From QHXQ01 sp038322995 (GTDB taxonomy: Bacteria > Acidobacteriota > Blastocatellia > Pyrinomonadales > Pyrinomonadaceae), in NCBI GenBank assembly GCA_038322995.1, contig JBBQGM010000007.1:17236-81235 (forward strand): a DNA stretch of 64,000 bases. The letters are read 5' to 3'. This document shows, piece after piece, positions 60,974 through 64,000 of this stretch. The notes beneath the pieces were generated by a model, which searched no databases, was not told where the DNA came from, and worked only from the letters and a program-made list of their open reading frames with translations. Within the stretch, counting starts at the first letter, position 1. Each line of letters starts with the position of its first letter. The position numbers were made by a program, and so were the translations under genes.

Positions 60974-62293
60974 ATGCGCAGCAAAATGTTGCTTAATCTA
61001 TTCGCCGCCGCTCTCTTCGTCGCATTGTCGGCCGCTGCCACCTCGGCACAGGTCGTTACGGCTTCGGGCAATGTGCTGCTCAAGCAGGCTGATGGGACGA
61101 CGGTGCCCCTAGTGGGCGGCTTGATCAAATTCTATCGCACTGATATTTCGCAAGAATTCAGCGCCAAGACGGACAAGCGCGGCACCTATGTGAATGTTGG
61201 TCTCCCACTGGTCGGCGTTTATACAATCACCGCCAGCGGGCCGGGGGCGCGGCCCGACTATATGACGAACGTCAGGATTAGCCAGCGCCCGGAAAACAAT
61301 TTTACGCTCGAACCGGGCGACGGCAATACGTTAACGCTGGAACAGATCAAGACGGCCCGCGCGGCTGGCCCGGCCGCGGGCCCGGCCGCCCCGGCAGTCA
61401 ACGCGGCCGAGGCTAAGAAGGCGGCCGAGGAGCGCGCGAAAGAGATCGAACGGGTCAAGAACGAGAATGCCAAAGCCATCGAACTCAACGCCAAGCTGCC
61501 GGAGATTTTGAAGGCCGGCAACACGGCCCTGGACGCCAAAAACTATGACGAGGCCATCAACCAGTTTGAACTGGGCATTCAGGCTGATCCAGAGCAGGCA
61601 ATCTTTTATGCCTACAAGGCGAGCGCGTTGCGGCGGCGCAGTGTGGACAGATTCAATGCCGCGGCAAAGGCCAAAGATCAGCCGGGGAAAGAGGCCGCGC
61701 GGGCTGATTTCAAAGCAGCCGTCGAGTCTTCCGAAAAAGCTGTCACCGCTTATCGCGCGTTAAAAAGCAAGCAAGGCGGTAACACAGCCGGCGGCGGGCA
61801 ATCAGCGGATTCCAGTCTGGGCTACTTAGCCGACCGGGCCGAGTCCTATCGCCTCGCTTTGCAGACGAGCGCGCCAATTGACAACGACGCGGCGACAAAG
61901 GCGATTGAGGAATATATCGACGCCGAACCGGACGTGGTTAAGAAGGACAAAGCGCAGTCGAGCCTCGGCGATGCCCTGTTCTATGCCGGTCGGATTGACG
62001 ATGCGATAGCCAAGTTCCGCGCCGTACTGGTCAAGAATCCGAATAATCTGGACGCCATGTTTGGGCTTGGCATCGCGCTCGCGTCAAAGGTCGTGGATAC
62101 CAATAAAGACGCCCCCATCATGATCGAAGCGCGCGACACGCTGCAACAATTCGTCAGCAAAGCGCCCGAAGGCTACGCGCGGAAACAAGAGGCGATAGAA
62201 TCGGTCAAGTATCTCGACGACACGTTGAAGAGCGCCAGCACCAAGCCACCAGAGGTAAAGGGCCGGGTGGTGGGTACGAAAAAGAAACCCTAA
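60974..62293 (+). CDS. Exported protein with carboxypeptidase-regulatory-like domain and TPRs
   Basis: 439 aa from ATG 60974, chosen because GGAGGAG precedes it. Signal peptide MRSKMLLNLFAAALFVALSA. Residues about 27-110 form a beta-sandwich resembling carboxypeptidase regulatory domains (GGLIKFYRTDISQEFSAKTD then KRGTYVNVGLPLVGVYTITA). A Lys/Glu/Ala coiled coil lies at about 145-180, then TPR-type repeats (AGNTALDAKNYDEAINQFEL; GDALFYAGRIDDAIAKFRAV). It probably acts as a periplasmic scaffold. A strong terminator follows. Confidence 0.8.
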   Translation: MRSKMLLNLFAAALFVALSAAATSAQVVTASGNVLLKQADGTTVPLVGGLIKFYRTDISQEFSAKTDKRGTYVNVGLPLVGVYTITASGPGARPDYMTNVRISQRPENNFTLEPGDGNTLTLEQIKTARAAGPAAGPAAPAVNAAEAKKAAEERAKEIERVKNENAKAIELNAKLPEILKAGNTALDAKNYDEAINQFELGIQADPEQAIFYAYKASALRRRSVDRFNAAAKAKDQPGKEAARADFKAAVESSEKAVTAYRALKSKQGGNTAGGGQSADSSLGYLADRAESYRLALQTSAPIDNDAATKAIEEYIDAEPDVVKKDKAQSSLGDALFYAGRIDDAIAKFRAVLVKNPNNLDAMFGLGIALASKVVDTNKDAPIMIEARDTLQQFVSKAPEGYARKQEAIESVKYLDDTLKSASTKPPEVKGRVVGTKKKP

Positions 62294-62318
62294 GCTATCT
62301 ATCTAAACGAGCCAACTG

Positions 62319-62353
62319 AAACCGGGCCGGAAAAGTTTCCGGCCCGGTTTTTT
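62319..62353 (+). terminator. Rho-independent terminator
   Basis: AAACCGGGCCGG (62319-62330) pairs with CCGGCCCGGTTT (62339-62350), and the stem can extend by AAA/TTT across the loop. A run of six T (62348-62353) follows. It ends the TPR gene transcript. Confidence 0.92.
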
Positions 62354-62567
62354 GTGCCTTTATGCCCGGTTTGAGATTCAGCTTGACAGTCTATCGCCTG
62401 GCCTTTAAGATGCAATTGCCAACGATGTTTAGTATCTTTGGCTGAGATAAAACACTGAACAATGCAGAGTCGGGGCCTGTAATGGCCGTCGGCTCGGTCG
62501 CAAACAGTAGCCCGCCCCACCTTGCAAACTTCTTCCCTGCAACGTTTGAACCTGGAAAGTTTTGAGC

Positions 62568-64000
62568 ATGTCCGCAAAACTTGGTGAAATTCTTGTCCGC
62601 GAAAACCTTCTGACGCCGGAGCAGTTGCGCGAAGCGCTTGATTATCAGCGTACGCACGGCGGGCGGCTCGGCTACAACCTGGTGAAGTTGGGGCTGGTCT
62701 CCGACGATATGGTGACGGCTGTTTTGTCGCGGCAATACGGTGTGCCCAGCGTCAATCTGGACATGTTCGACGTGGAGCAGGCGGTCATCCGGCTGATCCC
62801 GCGCGAGGTGGCCGATAAATACTCGGTGCTGCCGCTCTCGCGCGTCGGGGCCACGCTGACGCTGGCGATGGTTGACCCGACCAATGTCTTCGCCATGGAC
62901 GACATCAAGTTCATGACGGGGCTGAACATCGAGCCGGTGGTCGTCTCCGAAGCAGGCGTGCAGGAAGCCATCGAGCGTTACTACGGCGGCTCGCGTGAGA
63001 TCGAGTTGGTCAGCGCAGTGCCGACCGCGCTGCCGGGCGCGAACGGCCACGGACTTAATAGCAACGGCAACGGGAATGGGAACGGCAATGGTTTCCACAT
63101 CGCCGCCGACACGGTCTCGCTCAGCCATCTGGACTTCGACGAGGAAGCGGCTAAGGGCGTCGAGGTTATTAACGAAGAAGACGAGATCGACGTTTCGACG
63201 CTGACGCACATGAGCGAGGACGCGCCGGTCGTGCGCCTCGTCAACGTGCTGATGGTGGACGCGCTCCAACGCGGCGCATCGGACATCCACGTCGAGCCTT
63301 ACGAGAAAGAGTTGCGCATCCGCTTCCGTATCGACGGTGTGCTCTACGACGTGATGCACCCGCCCTTGCGCCTCCGCGACGCGCTCATCTCGCGCATCAA
63401 GATCATGTCGAAGCTCGACATCTCTGAGAAGCGGCTGCCGCAAGACGGCCGCATCAAGATCAAGCTGCGGCACGAGGGTCGTTCGCGCGAACTGGACTTC
63501 CGCGTCTCGACCTTGCCCACGCTCTTCGGCGAAAAGGTCGTGCTGCGTATTCTCGACAAAGAGAAGTTAATGCTCGACATGACGAAGCTCGGCTTCGAGC
63601 AGGAGTCGTTGGATAAGTTCAAGCGCAACATCAACCGGCCTTACGGCATGGTGCTCGTGACGGGCCCGACCGGGTCGGGTAAAACCAACACGCTCTACTC
63701 GGCGTTGCAAGCTTTGAACACGTCCGAGACCAACATCATGACGGCCGAAGACCCGGTCGAGTTCAATCTGGCCGGCATCAATCAAGTTCAGATGAAAGAG
63801 CAGATCGGCTTGAACTTCGCCGCCGCGCTCCGCTCGTTCCTGCGGCAAGACCCGAACATCATCCTCGTCGGCGAAATCCGCGACTTCGAGACCGCCGAGA
63901 TCGCCATCAAGGCCGCCTTAACCGGGCACCTCGTCCTCTCCACCCTGCACACGAACGACGCGCCCTCCACCATCTCGCGCTTGATGAACATGGGCATCGA
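62568..64000 (+). CDS. pilB: Type IV pilus assembly ATPase PilB, partial
   Basis: Cytoplasmic ATPase that powers pilus extension, 477 codons visible before the window ends. It starts MSAKLGEILVRENLLTPEQL; a GspE N-terminal domain lies at about 1-150, then a linker with an Asn-Gly repeat (NSNGNGNGNGNG), then the motor: RGASDIHVEPYEKELRIRFR, Walker A TGPTGSGKTNTLYS, Asp box AEDPVEF, Walker B NIILVGEIRDFETAE and the His box LSTLHTNDAPS. The C-terminal part, including any zinc cysteines, is beyond the edge. A GspE role cannot be excluded, but ComEA/ComEC nearby fit type IV pili. Confidence 0.9.
   Translation, partial: MSAKLGEILVRENLLTPEQLREALDYQRTHGGRLGYNLVKLGLVSDDMVTAVLSRQYGVPSVNLDMFDVEQAVIRLIPREVADKYSVLPLSRVGATLTLAMVDPTNVFAMDDIKFMTGLNIEPVVVSEAGVQEAIERYYGGSREIELVSAVPTALPGANGHGLNSNGNGNGNGNGFHIAADTVSLSHLDFDEEAAKGVEVINEEDEIDVSTLTHMSEDAPVVRLVNVLMVDALQRGASDIHVEPYEKELRIRFRIDGVLYDVMHPPLRLRDALISRIKIMSKLDISEKRLPQDGRIKIKLRHEGRSRELDFRVSTLPTLFGEKVVLRILDKEKLMLDMTKLGFEQESLDKFKRNINRPYGMVLVTGPTGSGKTNTLYSALQALNTSETNIMTAEDPVEFNLAGINQVQMKEQIGLNFAAALRSFLRQDPNIILVGEIRDFETAEIAIKAALTGHLVLSTLHTNDAPSTISRLMNMGI

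Overview
The window is GC-rich bacterial chromosome carrying a large, visibly more AT-rich transposon. The host gene set points to Acidobacteriota, probably Blastocatellia. This is inference from gene style: a bacterial alpha-2-macroglobulin, carboxypeptidase-regulatory and TonB-plug modules, paired DUF1800/DUF1501 proteins, secreted TPR proteins, and sigma/zinc-finger anti-sigma pairs. No rRNA is present to confirm it.

Layout. Bases 1-9150 hold an ECF-type sigma factor with the start of its probable anti-sigma gene, a 2062-residue mosaic alpha-2-macroglobulin, a selenocysteine-containing selD read through an in-frame TGA, and a membrane-anchored methyltransferase. Bases 9151-12870 hold a small acidic protein, tRNA-Glu with promoter and terminator, a secreted TPR protein, a membrane NfeD-like protein, a 103-bp MITE with 5-bp target duplication, a frameshifted small membrane gene and a candidate sigma-54-driven small RNA. 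Bases 12875-22450 form a cell-envelope and DNA-handling block: lnt, prfB (with its +1 frameshift site), ftsK, comEA-like, a cupin and comEC.

Bases 22503-45050 are a 22.5-kb Tn7-like transposon. It has matching ends (TACTAAAAACC at the left, its complement at the right), repeated ~18-bp transposase sites at both ends and a 5-bp CCTGC target duplication. It sits in the last codons of an rlmD-type rRNA methyltransferase gene and separates that gene from comEC, with which it was evidently co-transcribed. The element carries tnsA, tnsB (split by a -1 frame change at an A6 run), tnsC, two tniQ genes, small regulators and a decayed duplicate of the start of tnsA at the left end. Cargo 1 (23-28.6 kb) is two unknown genes plus a GAF histidine kinase and a lone receiver. 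Cargo 2 (37.7-44.8 kb) is a compact operon of DNA cytosine methylase, a double GHKL ATPase/kinase-like protein, a receiver-like protein and a Vsr-type nuclease, followed by an HNH protein. Cargo 2 looks like a restriction-modification-like defence system with a built-in phosphorelay.

Bases 45051-64000 return to host sequence: rlmD, a conserved hypothetical, a glycosyltransferase, birA, a 48-residue membrane protein, DUF1501 and DUF1800 proteins, an M28 peptidase, an acyl-CoA synthetase, a second anti-sigma/sigma pair, queE-queC, a secreted TPR protein and the start of pilB. ComEA, ComEC and PilB together suggest the host is, or was, naturally transformable.
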